A stretch of DNA of 64,000 nt from Polytrichum commune (taxonomy: Eukaryota > Streptophyta > Polytrichopsida > Polytrichales > Polytrichaceae): NCBI GenBank assembly GCA_950295325.1, contig OX485808.1, forward strand, positions 9,240,501 through 9,304,500, in the 5' to 3' direction. Position 1 is the first letter of the stretch; each line of letters begins with the position of its first letter. Of this stretch, positions 1 through 11,800 are shown piece after piece. The position numbers were made by a program, and so were the translations under genes. A model generated the notes under the pieces. The model was not told the DNA's origin, ran no database searches, and saw only the letters and a list, made by a program, of their open reading frames with translations.

Positions 1-1559
1 AGCACCTTGTTTATGATAACCTCTTTGTTTACAATGACAACCAACCAAAGGTTAATAAGGGAGATGGGATTTGCATATGCTAAAGATTAATATCTAAGAG
101 TCCTCAAGAACCTTCCTTAGAATTTTTTTAGTGGAAGGAATGCAATTTGATACGCTGCAAGATATTGGTCTAACCCTATTATCCCACTTTTCATTTTTGC
201 CCATGCATTGTCTCTCAAATGACAATGGAGTATTACAAGATCATTATAAAAAGGTCAATAATGGTTGAGTTCATTATAGCAAGTTTATCAAGGTCATTGT
301 TGTTTAGTGTTTTATAACAAGTTAACAAGGACCCTATGATTTCATGTTAGCAGGCGCTTGCTGTTGTACCCAATTGATGGTCATTGTGGTGTTCAATTTG
401 AATGACATATTTTGCTACTATACCCCTTGTTGCAACAATATGGTAGTTGTCCCCACTTGGATAATGCAAAACCGTGTGTTGGACAAAGTCCCCACCTTGG
501 TGGGGCCCAAGGTTGTCCTCCCTAGACTGGGTTACAAATTGCTATGGGAAAAGGCACAATGTTCCATAACTGCATATGGTCTTCCATGAAAAATCCATTG
601 TCAACCTTGTGGTGGATTGTCTATTCATTGGGATGCCCAAACCTGCAATAGTACTTGGCTAGGAGGAAAATACCAAGTTCGAGGACATTGAAAAATGATG
701 TCACAAACTCTTTCAAGCCACAATTTTAATTTTTTTTAAAGAATTTGCAATCCAAATACTGGTGGCCATCTATATCTTTTGATTATGGGAGGATTATTAC
801 TACAATTTCAAACAATCTTCTTGTAGATGATTGCCTTTTCCAGTTTGTTTGTAATATAAACAAGTGTGGATTGTTTCCCAATCCTTTCACCTATAATAGG
901 GTCTAGGAAGTGGACATGACAGAGGTTCTCCTCCCTTTCTTTGAAACATGTTCTACTCACCAATGTTTGACGCATGTGATTTTTTGTTGAGCCATAGATT
1001 TGGGTAGCATCCAGTCAGGCATACAATGCAATCAAGCTAGCAAATCTGAAATCTAAGAAGTTCTCCAATTGACCCAACGTGGAATCCATAAAGCCTATGT
1101 AGAGATAAGTAGGATTGTATGCCATGTACCACTGTGTATTCTGAGCTATCTTTAGTTTCTTCCTGTTGGATACACACCCTCTAGTTCCACACGCTCTACG
1201 TTCATGTGCTCAACATAGGGGCATTCACGCAGTCCACTCATGGCATAAGAACTTTCATTAGCAAGTCATTGATTGGAGGTTCTAGTTGTCAACGTCACAC
1301 ACTCTAAAGGTCACTTGCACCACTAGTAATCAACTCAAGGGCATACTCTGCGAAATTTTGGTTTTTTCTCACTTGGACAGACATACATTGCAATTTTGTA
1401 AATATTAAAAAAAATTCTTGTAAATAAGTGCTTCAACTCACATTTTGTTTTCAATTCATGCTCATATAATATGAATAGATTTCAATATGTATGAGTAGAT
1501 TGTATATAAATATGAATGGATGTGGATGAATAAAATCATATAATGAAGTAAATTGGAGA
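1..1559. other. Intergenic, no gene recognised
   Basis: AT-rich DNA with stops in all frames. The longest open stretch (344-589, plus) encodes 81 residues with no motif I recognise and no splice or homology support, so I do not call it a gene. I see no RNA gene or bounded mobile element here. Confidence 0.5.
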
Positions 1560-1582
1560 ATGTTTTTCTTTTTGTCACTGTG

Positions 1583-2000
1583 CAAGGTCTTGACCTCAAT
1601 ATGGTCCCCCCGGTGGAAGATTCAACACCTCCTCCTGAAATATTACTCATCGTGCGCCCCACCACTACAGGCGAGTACCAAATATCGCTTCTCGAATCAT
1701 GAGGCCCTAATTCAAGGGGTGTTTGTATGTTGCATGATGGATTGGTTGAAATTGGCAAGACTTATGTCCCTCAACCGGTCACAAGCACTATCACGTCTCC
1801 CCTATTGAACAAGCAGGGTGTTGACCTCAATATGTTCCTTCCATTGGATGGTTCAGCACCTTCATGTGAAACATTAAGCACCACCCACCCCATTGCTACC
1901 CGCAAGTACCAGATTGGTCTTATTGAATAAGGAGGCCACAATTCAAGATGTGCTGGATCGGTTAACCTTGCCAAGACTCTTGTCCTTCAACCAGGTCGGC
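1583..2000 (+). repeat. Two-copy degenerate tandem repeat, ~230-bp period
   Basis: The block starting near 1583 recurs near 1813 with the same landmarks in order: a TTGACCTCAATATG motif, a CACC-rich middle, an 'AGTACCA' motif, GAGGCC..AATTCAAG, a GGTT..TTG(C)CAAGACT motif and CCTCAACC/CTTCAACC. Read in one plus-strand frame, both copies give a similar peptide of the form DLNM..P....P....TT....YQI.L(L/I)E. Each is broken by stops, so this looks like duplicated, decayed coding sequence. The source protein is not recognised. Confidence 0.5.
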
Positions 2001-2389
2001 CCTATAGAAGCCACGAAACATAACTACAAGTTTGATGGAGAATTCTTCCACTTATACCCCAAATATGCTAGAAGTTCAATTGTCCCCTACCAAATGTGTG
2101 GGGACACATTCATATTTGTATTTCATATACTGCATGTTTATAAAAGGTTGCCAAACCTGTCACTACCCACGACATTGACTTCTATCAACACCTGCATATC
2201 TATGCTCCCTATGAATCTCCATTCCTCATGTCTATGTCCAATTCCATGCAATTCTTTGGTGCACAATTATTCACACATGCATGTATGTTTCAAATGTGTC
2301 CTCAGGACAAGACAAAGGTCCCTGGCTATTTTTTTGGAATTCTTCAAGAGAATGCAATTAGTTGATTTGGAGGCCCCTTTAGACCCCCC

Positions 2390-2668
2390 ATGGAAATGAT
2401 TTGTATTGATGACGAGTTTAACTTCTTAGCTAAGGAGATTGACGAGCGCACGGTAAATTTTCTTCGGATCCAACATACTATGACAACTACTTTTGAAAAA
2501 TACTATGGATGCCTTTTGGTTGGAATGCAAGTACACATGCTCGAGGAAGTGGTGCATGATGCTGAACATGTAAGGCTCACAGTCCCCCAATTGGAGTTTG
2601 TCCGACAACATGTCCAAGACTTGTGCTTCATGGAGACAATTATGTGGGAAACAACCCAAGAATATTAA
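2390..2668 (+). other. Unassigned short ORF, possible gene relic
   Basis: A 92-residue reading frame, acidic and leucine-rich, follows directly on another open frame (1893-2399) that overlaps it by a few bases in a different phase. A frameshifted coding relic continuing the 1583-2000 repeat is possible. I see no recognisable motif or splice evidence, and chance cannot be excluded. Confidence 0.2.
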
Positions 2669-5090
2669 CCCTATTTGGAATACCTACTCCATCCTAACAT
2701 AGATATGGTAGTTACCCATGTCAATAACTTATCAATAAATTAGCAATGTGATTTCAAATTCTTTTATCAAACACATGTATAATGATACCATATTAACTAG
2801 AATAGCTTAGAAGTGTGATTTATACTTTAGAGTGTCACAATATTATTCTTTAGTAGAATGTAGCATAGACCTAGGTTCAAATCAATTGCATTGTGGTGCA
2901 TTACCCATTCAGGGTACGACGAATTTATTTTCATTCAAACTTATTGGTACAAAGTTTTTGGTACAAAAACCCCTTTTTTTGGTCCAAAAAACACATGTAT
3001 GGTAGTTGTTCCCCATGAGTTCCATATGAGCTCCCCATGAGCTTCAATATAATCCCAAAATAGTCTAAGTGTCCCAAAATGTTTAATGTAGTGTTTAGGG
3101 TGACCATGCTCTTATGAGCCTCCAAAAAGAAATAGTCCTACAAGTTTTATGTTGCTTAAATTGAACCGAATTATTCCTTGTTGGAAAGAAAGTTTGTCGG
3201 CCATACGGCATACCTACGTGCCTACAAGTTTGACCATTGTTTTTTCAAACAAGAGCAAGGAGTCTCAAATAGACTCGAGATGATGTGAAGAAACTTAACT
3301 TATTTGGAATATCAAACTAGCCTCCGGGAAAAAAACGGATCACTCATATATAAACATATATATTTATATTTATATAGAGTAACCATACTTGAGAGAGAGA
3401 GAGAGACACTATGCCACTTTGAACTTTGAGGAATATTAACATCGCAATGTGGGCCCTTGGTGTTGTGTGGCGGCGTTGGGCAAAAATGTCCAAGAGCGTT
3501 CAACACGAATCGAGAGCACCGTGCTTGAGCCTAGGACACCTATGAGTCTCAACTTTTTGTGGAGGCGGTTTCTTTAAAATAACGCGCAGAACATGCAAAA
3601 CTATTCATGAAGAAAATCATGTGAATATAGTAGGGCCCTCCAGAGTAAACTTGTCTTTTACGGTCCTACTTATTGGGCATCCCCATGCACAGATGTTGTG
3701 TATTTGGGCTACATACATCCATTTGAAATTAAGGTAGATGGGTCTTAAGTGGAAACTCTTTCAATCTAGCCTAGTGCTCCTAGGATATGAAACATGCGAT
3801 TAGTCCGAGATGGTTATTGAACTTAGATCAAGGCCATATCCGTTTTACTCATAATGAATATCTTGATCATTATCAAGGTGGAGAATCTAGTGCTCATTTG
3901 AGTGTAATGTTTTTTCTATATACAACTCAAATGTAGGTGTGCAATTAAGAAGAATGACAACATTATAAAGCCCACATACCTTAGAAGCATGCGTAAGAGG
4001 TAATCCTCTTTCAAGAACGAGGATCCAAATATCACTTGTGTGAACACAAGACAAGCTCACGAACTCAAGGATGCCTTCTTTTGGAGGTGGAAAAAAATAT
4101 CAATCCTCACCTATTTTTGAATGTCATCATGAGGGGCATTCACAACCAACACGTGTCCAAAAATTGTAGATGTAGGAAATAATGGCATTTTTGTGTTTGA
4201 GGTATATGTACAAACTTTACACTCTCCCATAAATGAAATGGAAAATCGTGGGTGGATTACATGTCAAGCGGACAAAGGTGGAAGTCCGTATTTGAAGATT
4301 GTACTATTTTGACTCCACCTTTGTATTGTAGTGCACACTAGACGACGGCTCTTCCTTTCCTTTCATTTCCTTTCCTTTCCTTCCTTCCTTACGGGGTGAT
4401 CCACTAACTATCTTGCACACCACACTAAGTTAGTTGTGACTTTGAAGCGTGACCATATCTTAGTCTCCTTGTGGATGTGTCACCTCCCTACATAAAGTAC
4501 CAAGAAGTTAAAGTTATTTGCCATGAGAAACTTTGTACCAAATATTCCTTGTCATGAGTACTAGTGTACGCTCCATGGATAACATGCATTTAAGGACGAG
4601 GCGTCACTATTTATTTTTTAGTACAAAAATTCGCATTCCACACATTCATACCCGAATTCAAGTATAATTTCATATCTGCCAAAACTACATTGTATATTCT
4701 TCGTTGAATAAGTAGAAATGCAGGTTCTTATTGGCATTTTCATGAATAAAAACCTATTTGTCATCTAGGAGTTGGTAATAATCTACTATGTAGCACTCCG
4801 AAAGAACAATTTTTCAACATTACAAATACATTGAATCAATTCATGAATATATATATATATATATATATAAGTTGCGACTTGTTCGAATGTTGGGGACTCA
4901 CAGTAACTTTCATACAGGTTTGATGTTGATTCATCTTACTTTAATCTCAATAGACTTATTCCAAATCTTTGATCCCATTTGGAGGTGTTGAGTTGGTTAA
5001 AATTAGCAATCCATGGGTTCTAACACAATTGTTGTCACCCAGGCTCCTCTTGGGTAGTAGGTGTTGTGAGCGTTTACCCGAAATTGTGAG
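2669..5090. other. Intergenic with simple repeats only
   Basis: No gene recognised. Simple repeats: a GA run at 3391-3406, a TTTCC/TTCC pyrimidine tract at about 4351-4390, and an AT dinucleotide run at about 4848-4869. The remainder is unique-looking AT-rich sequence. Confidence 0.5.
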
Positions 5091-5098
5091 GGCCCTAG

Positions 5099-5654
5099 CC
5101 CGGGTACGCAACTCCCGTATTATATGGTCCTGATTATAATCACTTATAATGCGTTTTAGTCCAATATTGAGTGATACAATTTGTTTTAATGTAGGAAACC
5201 CTTGTAGCCCTTCTAACAAGGAATCCAAAAATGTAATTATATATATGAAATGAATATATTTTGAAGCATATAATTGCATTAAAAACCTAATTATATGATT
5301 TTTTTAATACAGGTACCATAGGTCAAACTACCCAAATTTTTGGACTTTTTAATAAAATTTTAACATTGTGAATGAATTATAATTTTAATGGGAGGCTTAA
5401 TAAATATGCAACCCAACTTTTTTTTCATCTCATTTATTTAATTTGGTCTTCACCCAACTTTTTTTTCATCTCATTCTATTTAATTTGGTCTTTACCCAAC
5501 TTTTTTTTCATCTCATTTTATTTAATTTGGTCTTCACCCAACTTTTTGATCATTTTAATTTGATTAAATTTGATATAATTTTTACAAAAGCCGTCCTCTA
5601 AGCCGTTTTAAGTATGATGCCCCCTGCGTATAATATGGGAGTTGCGTACCCGGG
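5099..5654. mobile_element. hAT-like MITE with 8-bp target duplication
   Basis: A 556-bp element bounded by perfect inverted ends beginning CCCGGGTACGCAACTCCC. The inverted match continues with one mismatch to about 26 bp. Immediately outside the ends is an exact 8-bp direct repeat, GGCCCTAG (5091-5098 and 5655-5662), read as the target-site duplication. There is no transposase, so it is non-autonomous. An 8-bp duplication is the hAT superfamily hallmark, although these ends are not the classic CAGGG type. The interior is very AT-rich and contains a 41-42-bp tandem repeat. Confidence 0.85.
5411..5555 (+). repeat. 41-42-bp tandem repeat inside the MITE
   Basis: Three full units and a partial fourth start at about 5411, 5452, 5494 and 5536. 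Each opens ACCCAACTTTTTT and ends in TTTAATTTGGTCTT. The array lies wholly inside the MITE at 5099-5654, so it arose within the element or its parent. Confidence 0.85.
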
Positions 5655-5839
5655 GGCCCTAGAAACTCATTGGAAGGTTGTATCATGGAAAATTGACATT
5701 GAAATTTGTCAGATCAGGGGCCTTCAACTATTGTATAATGGGAAGACATATGCAACCAACCCATTAATTGAATGTTGGTTTGTTACCATCGTACTGCATG
5801 TGGACCCTTTTGCACAATAAGTGATTGTAATCAAAGGTT

Positions 5840-6031
5840 GTAGGATTTTGAATTGCCACGGTCTCCCGGGTTTTGAGGTGGGCTTGACGCATAATCTAGT
5901 AGACCATGACACATTATCCATTGCATGCCATGTAGATATCCAAGTAGGGTTTACATCCATCGAGACGTCCTTTTGGTGCATGAGGGCCTCAAGCTCTAGT
6001 GTAAAGTGAAGGGGACGTGGAGTGGGACGGT
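5840..6031 (+). repeat. Dispersed repeat family D, copy 1
   Basis: The order of motifs (GCCACGGTCTCCC, then GACCATGACAC, then GCATGCCATGTAG, then CTAGTGTAAAGTG) recurs at 27478-27670 (minus), 39277-39460 (plus) and 41893-42065 (minus). No terminal repeats or target duplication are visible at this copy. Open frames across it (5724-6047 minus, 5821-6009 plus) are not shared by the other copies and are not credible genes. Confidence 0.6.
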
Positions 6032-6938
6032 CTTGGCCTTTGTACACCGTGAGAGATTTTAGATTTCAAGTGGTCATGGGCCTTGAAACTCTCGTGTTAA
6101 GTACCTCTTGGACTTGTACATGTGGCTCAATCTTAGTTTCAATTGATACTATCGATGTCAATAATAAATCATACCTTGGTCATAACTAAAATAAGATCAA
6201 TGATAGTTTTTTTTTGGGTTATCAATTGTTCTTTTTCTTCTTCATTGAAATCTTTGTCAATAGTTTTATGGTTGCACTTTTTTTGTAGTCAAGTTTGTCA
6301 TGGGTTGTCGCAATTATTCACATTCTCAAATTATTCTAGTTTAAACTTCATGCTACTATACACACAAAGTGGTGTATTAGCAAACCAACTTTTGAAAAAC
6401 TTAATCATAGACTTCATAATATAAGGTAGTTGCACCTATGATTGACCCCTCTCCAATACCAAGCCCCTTGGTTGCCTCATCAATTCCAATCAGAGGGTAC
6501 TTAATGTGGACTAACAATAGGGTCGAAGAGTAAAGAAAATCTAAAATTGAGCAGTTCTATTGGTCAAGATTGCAATTTTGAACCGGAGGAATTTACACTA
6601 AGGTCCGCATTCAAGGTACCAAAAAATGAATTGTATCTTATGTGACATTATTGTCCAATCAAATCTTGGCAGTCTCAACTCAAGAAGATACTCCATCTAT
6701 TATGAGAAACCAAACTTCAAGCTTGAGTCCAATTTTGAGTCCGAATTTAAGGTCTATTTAGGGTTGTTTTGGACTCCAAGTTTGTTGGGACCTAGGCCCT
6801 AAGGTAGACAACCCTTGTTAATGCACAACTATATTTGAGTAGTATGTGGTTAGGCATGCATCCAAGAATGGATGCCAAAATGACAATGTGTGTATAAAGA
6901 GATTGAACTGCATGCTCAAAATATGATAACTACTCTAA
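6032..6938. other. Intergenic, nothing recognised
   Basis: AT-rich sequence with only short open frames. The 93-residue frame at 6143-6424 is low-complexity and unsupported. Confidence 0.5.
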
Positions 6939-7469
6939 TGGGGCATTCCCACCTGACATTAGTTAGAAGTAGTTTTAGTCTAAAAGCGGTTTTAGTTATC
7001 TAGGGTTCACACATACGGCTCTTTTTAGTGCCGAGCCTAGTTGGCAAATGATGTGGCATGGCTTAAAAGTGGAGGTTTTAAGCCTCAACCACCGACCCTC
7101 CCATCGGTACCTAAACATGAGGCAAGAATATAGGAACTTTAAAAGTGTCGCCTCCCACCCTTGTGATTGGTTGCTTTTTAGTCTTAGCTATGAGGGCACG
7201 AGGAGCTTCATTAACAAAAACCGATGGTAAGATAGGTGAGTAGTAAGGCATTTGGGGATGGGACAAAAACTACCCAACATTCATTGCTTGGTAGATAAAA
7301 CCATGAACATGTGTGAAAGCTACTTAACTAAAACCTACTTGAAAATCTCCGGAGCAAGTTCTTGTAGGTGCATTGGGATAGTCGGATGCCTCCGCTATAA
7401 CCGAGGGAGCTTTACCCGGTTTTTAGGAAATACTTTGGGTCTTAACTAAAGTCAGGTGGGAAGGGGGCA
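6939..7469. mobile_element. Inverted-repeat element, family H, uninterrupted copy
   Basis: A 531-bp element with imperfect terminal inverted repeats that share TTCCCACCTGAC followed by (A/T)TTAGTTA. Its reverse complement is closely similar over its whole length to 45804-46102 plus 51443-51663, which together are a second copy split by a CACTA element. This copy supplies the empty site for that insertion. No convincing target duplication is visible around this copy (TACTCTAA against TAAGTTCA), so it may be old. Two open frames inside it (7048-7230, 7252-7449) are not conserved in the second copy. Confidence 0.75.
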
Positions 7470-8052
7470 TAAGTTCAATAGTGTAAACAATTGGGGGACC
7501 TATATGACCGTTTGAAGAGCTAGAGAAATTCACTTTGATAATAAACAAGATTCATATGAGCTCCAACATTTATGAGGGAAGTGGCGACGGCCTTGATTTG
7601 GATTTGCTAACCATCTCGTGCTAATCGCGGGTTTCATATTCTAGGAGAAGTGGGCTAGTCACAAAAAGGAATCATGTAAGACTCGTCTGCCTTTTTGTGT
7701 ACCCACTCTTAGATTGTCACCATTAGCAGGTTAGGCTAGCTATACAGGGTTAATCCTATAAGTGTGGGTTGAAAATTCTTTGTTGGTCAAAGCACTGCTG
7801 CACGCATCTGAGTCTGTTGAAAGGAGAAGGTGCATTTCGATAATTAAAGGCTTCAGTCATCATGCATCCTGACTTTGGAGTACTCTATTCTTCACTTACA
7901 GCAATTTTCATGATCAGCAATAGCTGTTAAGTTGTACAAATCGACCGTGGGAAGGTTAACTTGATACACAAACTTTAGCTCACAGTCCATCAGATGTATT
8001 TGATTGGAGATTGTGACGCCAAAACCTACCGAGGACTTCAAAATAGAGGTCT
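7470..8052. other. Intergenic, 3' of the callose synthase gene
   Basis: No gene or bounded repeat recognised. It separates element H from the duplicated 3' end of the callose synthase gene. Confidence 0.5.
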
Positions 8053-8598
8053 GCCTTGAAGGAGCTCTCTATTATTAAGTATATGATGAATTATGGCCAC
8101 TCAAGTCATATACTTGCGACCCTGACTGCTGGGAGATTTTAGCGCAGCTCAGTTTTGGACACATTGTCTTTATGAAGGACCACTCTAGACATACCTCTTC
8201 AAACATTCCATCGACGTTATATGGTACAAGACGAATGTAGATTTATATTGCTGAGTGGTGGTTGAGTGAACGAACAGTGCTCACCCATTTGATACGGTGG
8301 CCTTCTTTCGTGTGTGGCCTTCTTGCCCACCAGTATTCGTGAAAGTTGAAGGCTTCTGCTGAAGGCCTCGTTGTAAAGGATCCGTGTCTGCATGGATTGG
8401 AAGCCAGGAAATTAACCAAGACAGGAAGGCAACTGGAGCCATGAAGATCAAGCCAATGCCATGGTCGTAGAGGCGTGCAACGTCTTTGACAGTGTCCCCA
8501 AACCTCGGGGTGCTCCGGGAATGGGTGCCTCAACACGAGGCAGAGCTGGATGAGACCCCAGCACGTGGGTAAAAATGCAAGGAGCTTGCAAGGATTTC
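8053..8598 (-). pseudogene. Broken tandem copy of callose synthase terminal exon and 3' flank
   Basis: This ~545-bp block matches 8599-9135, which is the 3' flank plus the last ~100 codons of the active callose synthase gene, as a head-to-tail tandem copy. Minus-strand translation gives the family sequence [19 protein letters not shown] and then loses frame near 8508, where an extra C sits in a run of Cs relative to the active copy. The downstream part (Arg-Leu-Tyr-Asp, Met-Ala-Pro-Val-Ala) is readable only after changing frame. It lacks the RXTG segment and everything upstream. It lies beyond the active stop codon and is most simply read as a non-functional segmental duplicate. Confidence 0.85.
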
Positions 8599-8837
8599 CT
8601 TCAAGGAAGGAACTCTCTATTATTGTGTATATTACAATTAGGGCCACTCGAGTCCTAGACTCGCAAACCAGCTGAGTGCTGTGAGATTTTAGCACAGCTC
8701 AGTTTTGGATTTATTGTTTGTATGAAGGACCACTAGACTAAACTTAGCTGTTCAAACATTCCATCGACATTATATGGTAGATTACTGAGTGATCGAGCAG
8801 TGCTCACCCATTTGATGAGCGCGATCTCGTGGGGCAG

Positions 8838-11800
8838 CTAGTCATCATGCCTGGCCCTCTTGCCCACCAATATTCGTGAAAGTTGAAGGCCTCTACTGAA
8901 AGCCTCGTTGTAAAGAATTCGTGTCTGCATAGACTGGAAGCCAGGTAACCAAGACAGGACGGCGACTGGAGCCATGACGATCAAGCCCATGCCGAGGTCG
9001 TAGAGGCGTGCTACGTTTTTGACAGTATCCCAAACCTTGGATTGTTCCAGAAACGGGCGCCTCAACACGAGGCAGAGCTGGATGAGACCCCAGCCGGTGG
9101 GTAAGAATGCAAGGAAGCTTGCAAGAATGTCCAGGAACCTGAAATTAGTCAGTTTCCATAGCACAACGATCACCGCTGCAAGGACAAGAATTGTCACAAC
9201 TTGGATCGAACGGTAAACACCTTGTCTGTTGGTGGCATAGCGTTCGTTGGCCTTGGAAAGAATGAGATGAAGTATCGCTGCACCAGCCATGTAGGTCCAG
9301 GATGCGAGATAGACATAGATGTTTGTGTTGTTGCCGGTGATTTTGAGATGATACACAATCCCGTACTGGAAAAGGAAGAAACGCAAGGTGAGTATGATCT
9401 CCAACAGCTTGCCCCAGACTCCAGTAGTGCGATAATGCGCCTGTTCCTCTTCCCACCAAACCGCCCAGCTTTGCTCGCCTCTGACAAACACGTCACCCTT
9501 GAACCAAAGCCACTGCAGAAAGTCTTCAAAATCTTCAACTGTCTTTAGCCAATCGAAGCCAGAGGGGTTAAAGACAAATGGGGCCATTATCCATGTCAAT
9601 GCCAAGAACCAGCTCGAGATCATGACTAAAATGTACGTGGCAGTCGAGCTGGCAACACCGTAAGCCAAGTAACAGAAGAGTAGCAACAGAAGCTCGATGC
9701 CTTTAACAAAATGGCTCCTCGAATATAGCCGATAATTATCTGCAAATTTCTCATGCTTGACCACGAAACCACGTCCTGTGGCCCGATACTGCAGACAAAT
9801 ACACAAAATAGTCAATAACCTTGTACCCTATACTGCAAAAACTATGCTGTGAGGGTGAGAACTGGAAGATTTAAGACCCACTTCTTATCAATCTGATTGC
9901 AACACATCACAATTGATAAAAGGTATTGCTACGTCCATATAGCAGAAGTCATCTCATATCCTAGGAAAGTTGGGAAATTGATTCGAGGAGGTTCCGCCCT
10001 TGTACAGATATGAACAACCTAAGATTAAAGGTAACAATACGCATAATCGTGAAATACTCCACAAATCTGATGACGATTCTGCTAATATAACAAGAACGAT
10101 CTCAATATCAGTTTACAATACCCTCTTTAGTCCTAGATGTTTGATAATCTTTACTAATTTGAAACGTTACATGTGACTCGAAATCTTTATTCCTTTATCA
10201 CTTGCAGTTATGTAACACGTGGAGTGCGAACCCGGAAAATGTGATACAATATAGAGAATTGGGTGATTTAAAAAGAGCTGGTTGACACGGAGGGATGGAA
10301 TATCAATCTCCAATCACCTTGCTCAAGTCAGAAACGTGATGGTACTGACAAGAAAGAAAAGCCATACCTTCGCACCACCATGTAGAATGGTGCGGCCAAA
10401 GTAGTGACATCTTGTACCCATTGAAAAGGTGAAGAATACAGAAGCAAGTTGCAGTTGCATAGTAATCATGTTCCACATTGCTGTTGTGAACCCGTGCTCC
10501 AAAGCATCTTCCACAAGCATTGGCAGCGCAGTCAGTAAACCCAACTGGACCACAAGCTGCTGGTTCAAAGCGGCTGTGAGGGCCGCGTTCGCAAGGGCAT
10601 TTGTTCCAGTGGTTAATGATTTCTCTATTCCACTTAAGGCTAGATAAACACGACCCCACAAGAAGGCGTAGACTGTGAGGACAACCAGCATATTGCTCAC
10701 AAAGAAACCGACACTGGTATAATAGAAGGAAAGCATTCGAAAGAAATCTAAGTGGTGACCAAGACGATATACATCCCGGCTGAGCATCTGCTCTCCGTTC
10801 CCGCTCGCCACTTTTGCTTCAAAATTTGCGATTTGGTTCAGTCCAACATCCCTTCCCTTCCCCGCCTATATGCAAACACGATGTCAACCAATCAGACTGC
10901 GATACTGTTGAGTTGCTTCCCAAATACCGTAACTCAAGGCTAGAATCCAATTTCGACATGTGCATTGAAGGTAAGCTGTAGCCATTTCCTCGAAGTCAAT
11001 TGGTCAAGGTAGTTTACCTGGATGTATTCGTGATGAGTCACGGTACCTCCACGTAGGGTACAATTAAATCCTGCAAAAATGTCTTCACTGATATTGATAG
11101 TTTGAGATGCTTTGCTAATACCGCCACGACCCATGAACCACAAGCGATCAAATACATCCGGATGCCCGTAGTGCATCCGAATCTTCAGCGGGTTAGCCAG
11201 GATACGTTGGCTAAGGGTAACAAAGACTGTTTCTTGAGCTGACATGAACCAAGCCAACGATGAAACTGATCCAGTAAAAACATGTTCACGGACACCCAAG
11301 ATTGTGGGTTTTCGAATGCCATGAAAGCGAGTAAATTCTTGTAGCAAGTTTCTGACTTTAATTGCTTCCTCAAAGTACATTTCCTGTCATACATGGGTTA
11401 CAAAGTTAGAACATTGCAACGCAACCATGACATAGCCTTCTAAAAAAGTAATCTATGCACCCTCATATCCCACCAAGAGAGCCTGAAGATTGTAATGTAT
11501 TATTTCTTTCATGCAGAACTACACACCTATACGAACACCCTGTAGCGATAGTACTCTGATCTGGTCACGCAATCATGTGATGACGAGTTCTGACTTCGCG
11601 CTTTGTACTATTATACTGCTGACCTCCAAAATTGTTCACTTGAGTGCAAAGAGGCTAATGAAAGGAAGTTTGAACAGTTTCTACTGAGAAATTTTGAATT
11701 TGCAGTTGAATGAAGGCTCAAGCAAGAAACTTGAAACCCGAACTAGAATTATCAGTACTTTAACTTTGAGAACCTAATTTATAGTAGAATGTGAAATCTA

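Noticed and set aside
344-589. 81-residue plus-strand frame as a gene
   Set aside because: Cys-rich start is chance-like; no family motif, splice site or neighbouring coding evidence.
5411-5555. CRISPR-like regular repeat array
   Set aside because: Head-to-tail units with no unique spacers inside a plant MITE; a simple tandem repeat.
7048-7449. Two open frames inside family H element
   Set aside because: Not conserved in the second family H copy at 45804-51663, so not under coding constraint.
9019-9548. Plus-strand open frames of 65 and 115 residues opposite the last callose synthase exon, and minus-strand frames at 9145-9538
   Set aside because: They are shadows of the conserved exon in other frames; no motif, splice or start-site support.
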